A stretch of DNA of 64,000 bases from Alligator mississippiensis (lineage: Eukaryota > Chordata > Crocodylia > Alligatoridae): positions 22,048,001 through 22,112,000 of the forward strand of contig NC_081831.1 of the NCBI RefSeq assembly GCF_030867095.1, given 5' to 3'. Every line of letters starts with the position of its first letter. The stretch's first letter is position 1. Shown in pieces: positions 11,360 to 21,269 of this stretch. The notes under the pieces were generated by a model. It was not told the origin of the DNA. It was given only the letters and a program-made list of their open reading frames with translations, and made no database searches. The translations under genes and the position numbers were made by a program.

Positions 11360-13450
11360 GTTATGCATAGGGTAGCCATTTGTCTGGTTTTATAAAGAAG
11401 TCCAGTTTTCTGGTCCTCTGTCCTCTATTGATATGAAACTGGACGCCTTTATGTCCTCTATTTTTCACTGCTCCGCACTCCCTCCCTCCCCACACACACA
11501 CACTGCTCCGGCCACTTGCAGGAGCTCCCTGCTTGGCTCACCCCCGCCACCACCCCTGCTGCGGCTGCCTGCAGGAGCTCCCCGCTGCCATGCCCCCACT
11601 GCCGACACCGCCGACACTTTCTGCGGGAGCTCGCCATGCCCCCCCAGCTTCAGGAGGTACATGATATTCATGGTGGTGGGGTTCTTGAGGCACCCTACTT
11701 CTGCACCCAGTAATAGTGCACAGCTGAGGCATCCAAGCACCTCCCAGCTCTGGGTCCATTTCTGTGGCTGAAAGTTTGGAAAATGCTCCCCACAAGGGCA
11801 GCAGGGGTGCTGTGTGCAATCATCTCCTGTGAAGAGGGCAGGAGCAGGCAATTTTCCTATTCTACCCTGGGAGCTTCATTGCCCAATCTGGGTTGGGCTC
11901 CAGGTGCAGGACACTGGCAGGGAGCAAGGGTGTGGTGCCCTGGCCAAGGGTGGAGGTGGCAGCCATACACAGGCTAGGAAACTGCAAGGCTTGACCGTGG
12001 GCCAGGTGCAGCCTGAGCCGGGCAGGGCACTCGACCCAAGACACAGGCCTGCTGGGCTGCTTCTAGACAAACAATGGCTGCTCAGCGTTGGCCTCCTGCA
12101 GTGCCATAGCCCAGTCTGGCAGTCTTAGCCACTCTGGTACTGGCCCATGAACTGAGGCCCTCACGAGCCAGGCCAGAGGGGCCCGATCCTGCTAGCACAA
12201 ACTAGAAGGGGCTGTGCCCAGGTGTCCATGGAGCAGGAGCAGGCATCTCGGGGTGCCAGGGAGCGCCGGGGGCAGGGGCTGGCTGGAACCCCAAGCTCCA
12301 GCTGCTTCCTCTGCTCCAGCACCACCCCTCTCCACAGAGGAACCTGGCTGCTCAGGCTGCTGGGCTCTGTGTTGGGCTGAATCTCAATTGGGGGTTGTGT
12401 GGGGCCTGATCTCAGTTGGGGGGGTGGGGGGGTACTGTGCAGGGCCCAGCACTATAAGGCCCAACCATCTCCGCAGAGCCTGGGAGGCTGGTTCTGTCCC
12501 CTGCACTCACCCGGGGCAGGCTGGGACCCTATCAGCTGCCCTGGGACACTCACAGGTTTATGCCCCTGCTCCTGGCCCCCCCAACCCTACACCTGAAAGC
12601 CATGTTGAACAGGGCCAGAGACCGACAGAAGGTGGAGGCCCAGGACAAGTGGGGAAGGAGAGGTGGTTTGAGATGGCTTCTGTCACTAGCATGACCTTTA
12701 ATTTAGAGGCAAAATGTCTCTCCCATCTGGTCCCTTCCCAGCTGCCCGTCTGTTCCCAGCCAAGGACAGCAGAGTTAATGGGGCTGTAAACTTTGTGGAA
12801 CGAGTGTCTTGTTGCAGCTAAAATCACCTTCCCGCCCCCTTCAGCACCCTTGGGGGTAATGGAGCATGTGTTGGGGGGGCCAGGTTGGGAGTGGGGGATC
12901 CACAGCACGAAAACCCTGGAGCTGGCATCTGCTGGTGTCAGGTCTGGGTCTGGCTGTGCTGGAGGGCAGGGGAGGGTGGAGAGGGAGATGGTTCCTGGGT
13001 GGGAGCTGCCCCCACCCTAGGGTGGGTGGTCTGCTCAGTCTCCAGCTGGGCTGCGAGCAAGGCAGGGGTTGGGATGTGGGCCAGCGGTGTGAGACAGGCT
13101 GCTGTGGGCCCTCTTAGGTGCAACCTGGCCAAGCTCTCAGCTGACAGCACCCCCAGCCCAGGCCAGAGCCTCTCTTGCCCCCTGCCACCACTGGGCCCAG
13201 ACACCTGGGGCTGGGTGGGTGGCTCATCCTGTGCCAGAAGGCACAGGCCTGAAGCTCTGTTCAGGCTCCTTTGTTTTGAACAGCAGCCACTGTGAGTTCA
13301 GGGGGACTGACCTCCTGCCTCTGGCCAACCACCTGCCTGAGGAGCTTTTCTCTGCAGGGTGAGGCACTGTCACCCTCTGTGGGCCCTCTCTTTGGTCTGT
13401 GTTGCTTCTCCCGTGTTGCAGAGCCAGGGTGGTGGCAGACCCTGCTCCAG
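11360..13450. other. Intergenic DNA; possible unclassified repeat at its left end
   Basis: 11375-11465 alternates GTCTGG, GTCCTCT and TCCTCTATT words, as at the ends of some sauropsid repeats, and leads into a CTGCAGGAGCTCC-rich stretch to about 11650. I cannot name the family. The remainder is GC-rich without a supported exon; the 191-codon plus-strand frame at 12214-12789 shows no domain. Confidence 0.35.
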
Positions 13451-13456
13451 TTCCTG

Positions 13457-13893
13457 TCATAGTTTCATAGTAGCTAGGGTCAGGAGGGACCTGAACAGAT
13501 CATCTAGCCTGACCCCTGCCACAGGCAGGAATGAATGCTGGGTTCACAAGACCCCAGACAGGTGATCGTCCAACCTCCTCTTAAATTTGCCCAAGGTAGG
13601 GGCGAGGACCACTTCCCTGGGAAGTTGGGTTCCAGATTTTGGCCACCCTAACTGTAAAATATTGCCTTCTGATCTCTAACTTAAACCTATTCTTCATCAG
13701 CTTATGACCATTGTTCCTCATCACCCCAGGTGGTGCTGGGGAGAAAAGGGCTCTGCCTATTTGCTGTTGATCTCCCCTGATGAGCTTGTAGGCAGCCACC
13801 AGGTCCCCCCTCAGCCTCCTCTTGCTGAGGCTGAACAGGTTCAGGTCCTTCAGTCTCTCCTCATAGGGCCCATCCTGCTGCCCTCTCACCAAG
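13457..13893 (-). mobile_element. CR1 LINE, 3' fragment
   Basis: The minus strand encodes the C-terminal part of a CR1 reverse-transcriptase ORF (RLKDLNLFSLSKRRLRGDL and then AAYKLIRG). It ends in the typical CR1 tail, CTATGAAACTATGA in element orientation, the ATTCTATG-like 8-mer terminus. It is 5'-truncated, as most CR1 copies are. The open frame is short and the copy is surely inactive. CR1 is the dominant LINE of crocodilians, turtles and birds. Confidence 0.92.
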
Positions 13894-14426
13894 CGGTAGG
13901 TTGTCTGTGGTAGGTTGCAGCTGCTTCTGGGTCAGGCTGTGCTATCATGGGTGAGGGTTTGACATGGTATTCTGGGGAGTCCTTAGGGCAATGTGGACCT
14001 GGCCCCAGGGGCCCACTGCAGTCCCACAGCACCCAGCTCTGGGGTGCTGCTCTCAGGCCCTGGGCTTTCTACCCTCACTGGCACCAGTGCTGCACACCAG
14101 TCTGGCTTGGCCATGTTTCCACATACACCCACCACTCTGGCATGAGGAGTCCCACCCCCAGCACAGAACCTGGTGCCCATGATGGGAGGGAGCAGGGTCC
14201 ACTGGGCAGAGCAGCTCTGCACTCCCCCAACCCTGCTGCTACAGGCCAATCCCCTCTGCACCCCAGGTTAGCTTCTCCCCCACTCACTGCTGCCCCCATT
14301 AGCTGCCAGAAGCAATCAATCCCTCCCAAGAGGTATGCTGCCCTAGCCAGGCAGAGCTCTTGCCCACCTACCTCTTCTATCTCCAGGCAAGCAACAATGA
14401 GGGAGTAGAACAAACCATGGAGTATT

Positions 14427-14440
14427 TTTATTTCTTTATT
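14427..14440 (-). terminator. Poly(A) signals of the LC3C-like gene
   Basis: Two AATAAA hexamers lie on the minus strand (14440-14435 and 14432-14427), about 400 bp after the stop codon. Cleavage would be expected near 14405-14415, giving a 3' UTR of roughly 420 nt. Confidence 0.7.
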
Positions 14441-14832
14441 CCAAGCCATTAGTCTCAGGAGTTCAAGGCTTAAAAAGAACAGTGAAAATAAATTCATGGC
14501 TCTGAGGAGCCTTCATACAAAGCCTCTTGTAGGAAGAGACATGTTAAAAAAAGGAGGAGGAAAACAGCAGTGAATTTCCTGGGCAGCAGCAGAACAGAGA
14601 GGAAGGGGCCAACCCCTTTGACAAGGCCAAGGTAGATCATTCAGAGGGACACAGCAGTCCAGTGTCTCAGCCCCCCCCCTTACAAACAGGCTTCCACAGA
14701 GACTTGAGCCCTGGCAGAGAAGCAAACCCAGGCAGCTACTGAGCTCATGCCATAGTTTAAATGTGCCCTCCCTCCCCCCACAACTGGTTAGTAGTCCCAG
14801 GGCAAGGCTGTCCCCAGGGGCAGCAAGTAAGT

Positions 14833-15013
14833 TTAGGGCTGCACTGCTGCAGAGGCACCAAACATGTCCTGGGAGGCATAGGTCATGTAGAGGAAGCCAT
14901 CGTCATCCTGGCTGTCACGGTATACCTCCCCCAGGGTTGTGCTCAGGCTGGGCAGGCCACGGTTGTTCACCAGCAGGTAGAAGGCCTGGGTGGAAGTCAG
15001 GGACATGCGGGTG
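14833..15013 (-). CDS. LC3C-like exon 4 (C-terminus)
   Basis: It encodes the rest of the ubiquitin-like fold: Q-A-F-Y-L-L-V-N-N, then the acidic loop YRDSQDDDGF, then YMTYASQDMFG. Gly124 is the expected lipidation residue. The tail ASAAVQP ends at TAA (14835-14833). Human LC3C has a longer tail after its glycine. Confidence 0.93.
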
Positions 15014-17012
15014 CTGTTGGGGAGAGAAAGTGGCCACCCTGTGAGAGGAGGGGCCTGGAGTCCCCTGGCAACTGGGAATGGGGGACCACCAGTCATACAT
15101 GCACCCCCCTCACTGCCAAGGCAGGACTTGCCCATGAACTACACATGGGTATTATAGCAGTGCAACCTGCTCTGCTCCAGGAAGCAGCCAAGGCCATGGC
15201 TAGACTTCCAGTCTCAGCACATGGGTGGTGCAGGGGGCTGCTCATCTCTGCCCAGCACCCCCTCTAAGTGGGCTGGGCACTTCCCAGGTTTCACAAGGCT
15301 ATAGCAGCTCAAGCTGCAGGGCTGAAAGCATTGGAGGCTGGGAAGAGCACCCCCAAAAATACATGGGGACCATGGGGTACACCAGAGATTGCACACAGTC
15401 AGTAGCAAAGCAGAAGAGAGAACCCTAGTTTCTTGGATCCTGCAGCAGCTCCCAGTGCCTGAAGCTCCTACCCTGCAAGGAACTATGCTCTGCTCCCTCG
15501 GGTGAGCACACAGAGGGCTTGCAGCCCTCCAGGAGCTGTGCCCCTGCCTCAACAGCTTTATCAGCCTGGCTGTCACTAAAAGCAGAGGGACAGGGCATAG
15601 GTCTCACCTTTGCTTGGCATTCACTCTCCATCAAACCCATTCTCTTCCTGCCCCCCAGGAGCTGCTCTGGGAAATGCCTCTTCCACATGGTGAGGGTGGC
15701 CTCCAAGGCCTAGGTGAATTAAGAGATCAGATAGCAGTGCTGGTTGGGGACCAAAGGGCTGGGATACAGGCCTAATAAGAGCTGAGTGTTCCTGGAGAGG
15801 GCTCCTTTGATAAGGTGTAATGCTGCTAATTACCAGGCAGAGCCTCTGCTGTTGCCACCAAACAGCTTGTTTGCATCACTGCTAATTGCCTGCCTCTAAT
15901 CAGCCTGTCTGGGCTCCCTCATTCACATGGCAGGCAGGGGAGAAGCCAGAGCTAGGCAGCATGTGAGTTTGTAGGAGCCACTGCAGACTTCAGAGGTAGG
16001 GCTGGGAAGCTGTGAAGTGCAAAGTGCTGTGAGGGGCATGGTGCAGCATGAGCCTGGTTGCAGGTTCCAGAGTAGGCAGCATGAGCACACCTGTGCCTTG
16101 CACTGGTGAATTGCACAAGCCCCAGTCAGGGGAGCTTTTGGCTTGTGAATGAGGCCAACAGGACTCATGTCAGGGGCAGAGAGCACCAGGCCCTGCTTCT
16201 CCAACCTCCGCCCAGTGTAGCTCACTCCTTACCGCAGGGTGACCAAGAACTGGGACAGGGACAGGTCCTGGGAAACCAGGAACTTGGTGCGATCTAGGAG
16301 TGGCAGGTGCTTCTCTTTCTGGTACCGCTCCACTACCACCTGGCACAGGGAGAAGAGGCAGGTCAGGGCAGGCACTGGGCTCAGGTGGGTCATTCTTGTC
16401 TGAGCCATGGGGCAGCAGGAGTGGGGCATATTTTCAGCTCTCTCTGCCCCACTGGGAGCTTGTATATGCATGCAGCCTTCTGCAGTTACAGCAGTCTAGA
16501 AGCTGGGACTTTGCACAGTGAGTTAGAGACTGCACAACTCATACCAGCCCCAAGCCCCTGCTGGACCACTGTCATGCTAAACATCTTTGGGCAAGGGCCA
16601 GGCTAGGAGTGGATGCAACCCCACAGCTAGGCTCTTGAGTGCTGGAGGGGCCACAGAGCTGGGCTAGGGACAATACAGGCTCCCCTACTTAGCAGCTGGG
16701 GGGGGGGGAAACCTGTGCATAGAGGCTCAGGCCAGTTCTGGTCCCAGGGTTCCCACATGTATGCAGGAAGGGGACCAGCTCCAGGGTAGCCAGGAAGAAT
16801 AGGACCCTTACCGGGATCTTGGTGGGGTGCCTGGCACGGATCTCCAACACTTCCCGCATCCTCGTGGCTGCAGTGAGAGGAGCAGACCGCTGTGAGCACA
16901 GCCTGTTGCAACCCCCCAGACACCTCTCCTGCCCCACCCCATGCTGTCCCCAGAACCCACCCAGGCTTTTCCTCCTCTTGAAGGGGGGACAGCTGCTCTG
17001 CCGATGCTGCAT
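14833..17012 (-). CDS. LC3C-like autophagy protein (Atg8 family), four exons
   Basis: This encodes a 131-residue ubiquitin-like Atg8 protein, expected to be cleaved by ATG4, conjugated to phosphatidylethanolamine and placed on autophagosome membranes, where it binds LIR-bearing cargo receptors. Exons: 16961-17012 (52 nt), 16812-16867 (56), 16233-16339 (107), 14833-15013 (181 with stop). All splice sites are GT-AG and the phases close exactly. Diagnostic pieces are PFKRRKSLATR (human LC3C has PFKQRKSLA), KIPVVVERY, LLDRTKFLV, AFYLLVNN and DDGFLYMTYASQDMFG. The cleavable tail after Gly124 is seven residues. LC3A and LC3B differ at VVVERY, FYLLVNN and YMTYASQ; GABARAPs differ more. Mammalian MAP1LC3C sits on human 1q43, not beside OLFM2, so this is probably a distinct LC3C paralogue (inference); hence no symbol is given. 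Codons are intact and it looks functional. Confidence 0.92.
15780..15905. promoter_or_regulatory. Candidate regulatory element in LC3C-like intron 3
   Basis: An intronic island with paired words CTGCTAATTACCAGG and CTGCTAATTGCCTGCC, and a central TTTGCAT octamer-like site. The two TAATT homeodomain cores lie about 55 bp apart. It is not coding. It may serve a neighbour rather than the host gene. Confidence 0.33.
16233..16339 (-). CDS. LC3C-like exon 3
   Basis: It encodes VVVERYQKEKHLPLLDRTKF onward to FLVTL plus two bases of Arg. This holds the strand and loop that form the LIR-docking hydrophobic pockets (the L-P-L-L-D-R-T-K-F-L-V stretch aligns with LPVLDKTKFLV of LC3B). Donor GTAAGG. Confidence 0.92.
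16812..16867 (-). CDS. LC3C-like exon 2
   Basis: It encodes (A)TRMREVLEIRARHPTKIP, the second N-terminal helix and first strand of the Atg8 fold, with the family signature R-x-(K/R)-x-P-x-K-I-P. Acceptor CACTGCAG and donor GTAAGG. The 2-nt start phase joins exon 1. Confidence 0.9.
16961..17012 (-). CDS. LC3C-like exon 1 (start and basic N-terminus)
   Basis: It encodes MQHRQSSCPPFKRRKSL plus the first base of the next Ala codon, then donor GTGGGT. The ATG at 17012-17010 is chosen because it gives the same short proline/basic N-terminus as LC3C. The basic run forms the first helix, which in LC3s contacts tubulin and membranes. No upstream in-frame exon is needed. Confidence 0.85.
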
Positions 17013-17975
17013 CTTCCCAGGTGGGCAGCCTGGAGCAACCCAGGCCTCACACTACAAATCCACTGAGCTGGTCAAGGCTGCAGGACCCAGCTGAGCCCCT
17101 GATATAGGCTCATCCCACCCACGGGCTCAGGATGGGGGAGGAGTCAGCCCCATGTTCTGGAGCCCAAGCTCTTAGCATAGGCCAATGCAGGGCAAGGCTG
17201 GCACTGGGGCATCTCGTTCTCCCAGTGCTTGCAAGAGGGTACAGCAGGGTCTGGGGGCTGTGTTTGGGTCTCCCAGGGTAGATGGACTGGAGTCCTGGGT
17301 TTGTTTCTGTGTGCCAGGGCAAAGACCTCAGTTCCAGCTGAGTTCAACTGCCCCAGCAGGGAGGACCTGGCTGTCTAGGCTGAGGAGTCTGCATCAGGGC
17401 AGCTGAGCTGATGACTAGATTCAAGGTTAATCCCTGGTGGAGACTGGGCCTCAGAGCCTAACATGTTTCAACTCCCAGGCAGAGCCTGGAGGGATTGGTT
17501 TGGTGGTTGAGGCCTTGTGACCTTCCACAATCTGCCTGGGTTTGATTCCTACCTCTGCCACAACCCTTTGGCAGGTCCTCAGGCCTGTCCCTTAATGCCC
17601 GGGGGGGGGGGGTGAGATTGCAGCTGTGTTGTTTGCTTGGATGTTCCCTGTTGAAAGTGTTTTTGGATGGGTTTAGTTCATGGGGAAAGGGTTAATGACT
17701 GGATGGAAGAGGGGCTGGATGTAGCCTGGCTCCTTGTTCTCTGCCCTTGGGATGGTTTCTGGAGAACTCCAGCTCTTTTTAGAGGGAAGAGATACAAGAG
17801 AGGGGAGCAGGGAGCACAGGTGCCTGTGTGAGGGCCTACAGCTTCCAGCCTGCTGGAGTCCACAATGCTGCTGGTGTGAAGCCCCAGAGAGTGGAGACAG
17901 GGAGTCCATCACATGGGGACTGCTGCTATAAAGCCTGGAGCAGCAGGGCAGGGGCAGCCTGCTGAGGCCAGCAGA
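17013..17975. other. 5' flank of the LC3C-like gene; no further gene seen
   Basis: The upstream side of exon 1 shows neither a CpG island nor an obvious TATA box within 200 bp, so the promoter is not located. 17500-17600 faintly resembles a tRNA-SINE (GGTTTGATTCCTACCTCTGC) but is too diverged to call. A pure run of about 11 G lies near 17600. Confidence 0.4.
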
Positions 17976-17979
17976 GAAA

Positions 17980-18735
17980 CAGACCTCCAGAGATGAGGAG
18001 CAATTTTTTTCTCTTTTCTATTTTGGAAAATTTTGTTTGTTCCAAGTCAAATTAGCCAGATCAGTTCTGAATCCTTTTGATTAAGCAAAGCTCAATCATT
18101 CAAACACCATATGTAGCACTGCAACTGGCAAGTATCCTTCACCAGATACTTCCAAATCCATCAGCAGGCATCCTACGTGCAGGTCCAAGCCTTGAGGCTT
18201 GGGGTTTGGATACCCCCAAGTCTTGCTTGCCTTCAGCCAATGGCTGCAGGAGCAAGCTAGGGAGGGAGTCCCCCATTTCCATAAAGCCAGCGTGTAGCTG
18301 AGATCCTCCCACTGGAAACTGGCCAGTGGGAAGCTAACTATGAGGCTTTCATAGGGAGTCCTATCCGCATTTGAACCAGGGTGCACCCTTCACTGCACAC
18401 TGCAATTTATATCCATTTTGGCTCAGGTAGCAGACCAATGCAGCGACTGCACTTGATTTTAGCCCACGAGAGGCTGAGACCTCCAGGGATGAGGAGCAAT
18501 TTTATTTTTTTTTTTAAGGAAAATTTTCCTTGTCCCAGGTCAAATTAGCCAGATCAGGTCCAAATCCATTTGAATCATCTAAGACCCACATGTGGGCCTA
18601 CTACCAGCAAGTGTCCTCTACCCCAGCCTGGGACTTCAGATACTTCCAAATCCTTTGGCGGACATCCTATGTGCAAGCCCAAGCCCAGAGGCCTGGGGTT
18701 TTGATGCCCCTGAGTTTTGGTATATAGCTGAGATA
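17980..18735. repeat. Two direct copies of a ~0.3 kb unclassified repeat
   Basis: Copy A starts near 17982 (GACCTCCAGAGATGAGGAGC) and copy B near 18480 (GACCTCCAGGGATGAGGAGC), 0.5 kb apart. They share AATTAGCCAGATCAG, AGATACTTCCAAATCC, GGCATCCTACGTGCA / GGACATCCTATGTGCA and the GAGGCTTGGGGTTT region. Divergence is visible but modest. They could be a tandem duplication or two pieces of one interspersed element; I cannot name the family. Confidence 0.7.
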
Positions 18736-19079
18736 GTGGGCATTCCTGCCTTCCACTGGAACCAGGTGGGGACTGAGCTGTCAGCATCAGCCAGGTGGGA
18801 GCGCACAACATTAACAGTTTGTTTCAACCTTTATTTTGTGTTGTGTTTTCCTCAGTCACATGGCAGGAATAACTTTCCCCTTGTTATTAAAGTTGGGTGT
18901 TTTTATCTCTGAATTGTGGCTATCCTTTGGTTGGGTATGATCCCTAGCAGGGAGTTTGTGCCCTCACAGCCTTGGCCAAGGCAGTTCTTCCTTGGAGGCA
19001 CTGGGCATTGGCTGCAGCCTAGGTTGGGGATGGGGACTGGGCTGTGCCAGTGCTCCTCCTGGGACTCAAACTCTGAGGG

Positions 19080-19482
19080 TCCTGGCTAGAGGGTCTTGCC
19101 CCTCTGCTCAGGGTCAGACTGATGCCACATGTGGGGTCAGGAAGGAATTTTACCCCGTGGTCAGTTTGGTCTAGGAGGGGTTGTGGGGGGGTCTTTCTCT
19201 GTAACAGGGGAACAGCCTCTACCTGGGATCTCTTGAATGTATTTTAACAACTTTTGCAGCAGCAAGATGTTGGCTGCTGCAGTCCCGTTTTCCCTGTGGC
19301 AGTGTTGGGTGTGATGTCTGTGTTGTGTCAGGGGTGACTGTGTCATTTTGCTCAGAGGTTGGACGATGGGTTTGTCTGGGCTGTTTTGGACAGGGCTGAT
19401 CCTGCCTCAGGTAGGAGACTGGATTAAATGTGACCTCCGAAGGTCCCTGCCAGCCCCACTTGTTCATGATTCTAATCCTTGT
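19080..19482 (+). mobile_element. CR1 LINE 3' end (UTR portion)
   Basis: It contains GGGTCAGGAAGGAATTTTACCC and ends GATCCTGCCTCAGGTAGGAG, ACTGGATTAAATGTGACCTC, AAGGTCCCTGCCAGCC, then CATGATTCT. This is the standard end of sauropsid CR1 copies (a 'GGTTGGACTAGATGACCT'-type stretch and an ATTCTATG-like terminus). It has no ORF and is an inactive fragment. Confidence 0.85.
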
Positions 19483-19769
19483 GGAAACTGCAAGCCCTGC
19501 TGGACCCAGGTGGGGTTTTGGGGTTGGGAGGGAGATGGAGCAGAGGGGGTCTCCTGCTGTGCATCCTTCCCTTATGCTCATGTTAGTGCAGGGTCTGGAG
19601 GGGAGTCACCCTCATCTGAGCCTAGCAGGGCTGGAGGCTGGACTGCCCTGCCAGTGCTGTGTGCATGGCTCAGGCCTCGCCTTGTGCTCAGGGCTGTCCT
19701 GTGCCAGGGGAGCTGCTGCGAGATGGAACAGGACCAGGTGCTGGCACTTGTGCTGTCACTGCCCAACCC

Positions 19770-20010
19770 AACAATAAACATGCCTTATCTTGACATTTTA
19801 ATTCTCCCACTATCAGGATGTTGATTTAATGTGGGCCCTTTGTCAGACAGGCTCCCTGCCTGGTGGAGCAGCCAGCTCATTCACATGCCAGGGGTGTATT
19901 TCACGCAGTGCCAATTCCCCGGGTCAGGAGAGAAGCAGCTTTTGAAAACAAATTAGACCCCATTACGCAGATTAGAGCTCCATTCATCTCCTTGCTTTCC
20001 TCTCCTTCCC
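19770..20010. promoter_or_regulatory. Candidate regulatory block
   Basis: An AT-richer island with AATAAACATGCC, TCTTGACATTTTAATTCTCC, GTTGATTTAATGTGGGCC and ACAAATTAGACCCCATTACG. No coding signal. Called on composition only. Confidence 0.3.
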
Positions 20011-20734
20011 GGAGCCACTGAGGCAGGTTTGATACTCTCCTCCCCTCCCCCGGAGCAGCCTATCTGCCTCTACCAGGCTTCTTGGATGGAATCCCCCGTG
20101 GGATGGAGAGGGTGGATGGGGGACACTGGGTGACCCCCCCATGGCATAAAGCCTGCGTCCCCAATGGGGGGGATCCTCTCCAGGGTGTGTCACAGATGGA
20201 AGCTATGCTGGGAAGGTGTATTAACATGCTGTGCTCCCTGCAATGCTCCTCACTCAGCCCCTGTGGCCCTGCCTCCCACCCCACATATGCACAATACTTG
20301 GGTGCCTGTGAAGGGGCTGAGGTGGGGCCTGGGGCTGGGTTGTGTCCCAGCCCCACCCAATCCAAAACAGCTGGAGAGTCTGTCTTGCAGTCTGGGCCAT
20401 GCTGTGCCAGGTGCTACCCGCTCTGCCCTGGAGTTTAGCACCAGAGACTTGCCCAAGGCCAGGGAACTGGGTGGTGGCAGAGCCAGGAAGGGCATGGGCT
20501 CCCTTAGGCCAGGGCTCCACCTCGCTGCTGGCTCTGGTCTTTGCCTGGGGCAGGGCCACCTTGAAAGGGGAGGTGGGAACTTCCCTCCTGCCTGCACCTC
20601 CTGGCCCCTCCATGTGCTTTGAGGAGTGACCTTCCTTACAGGAAGTGCGAGGGAGCATGTGTGCACATGTGTGTATATATACACATGCCAGCCTGCATCT
20701 CAGTCATGCTCTGCTACCAGACACCGGTGTTGCA

Positions 20735-21265
20735 GTACATAACACGGCAAAGGACAATCTGTCATCTTATTTTTTAATGTGTTTCATATACATATTTAAT
20801 ATATTTTTGTATTCTGCAATATATTAGACTGTATAACTTTGCCATAAAAAAATCCCTCAGACATGCTCATCACTGGTTTGGAAAATTACATTAGCACTAT
20901 ATATTCCATCTGCGTAGCACACTAGACCATTATCAATTTATGCTCCTAATAAATTTAATTCCTGAAACTTTGAGTGGGCTTCAGAGGGGAGGTTCGCAGG
21001 GGAAAGGGGCATTTTCATGCCAGCCCATTTCTGAACAATAAACTGATGAATATTAATGAGCACCTCGCTTTGCTAATAAAAGGCATCGATTACTCAGCAC
21101 TACCTTTGTGCTGAAGCAAGAAAGAAGAAACTTTCAAATTATTTTTCTTTAAACCCCTCCCCCCCCAAAGAATAAAACCCGCCCGCTTTTCAAATGATCT
21201 CGTTAAGAGCCAGCATTTATTATTTATCAGTTTAATTTTCAAATAGGGCTGCACAGTCAGGTCGG
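20735..21265. promoter_or_regulatory. Long AT-rich candidate regulatory block
   Basis: The most AT-rich half-kilobase in the window outside microsatellites. It contains TATTTAATATATTTTTG, ATTATCAATTTATGCTCC, AATAAATTTAATTCC, ATGAATATTAATGAGC and CATTTATTATTTATCAG. AATAAA words occur on both strands but no transcript can be tied to them. It looks like a conserved non-coding element within a gene desert; conservation is untested. Confidence 0.38.
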
Positions 21266-21269
21266 ACTC

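Noticed and set aside
14833-17012. LC3C-like locus as a processed pseudogene
   Set aside because: It keeps three introns with good splice signals, closed phases, an intact frame and poly(A) signals.
20740-20830. AATAAA-like words as a gene end
   Set aside because: They lie in a generally AT-rich block and no coding exon is found upstream on either strand.
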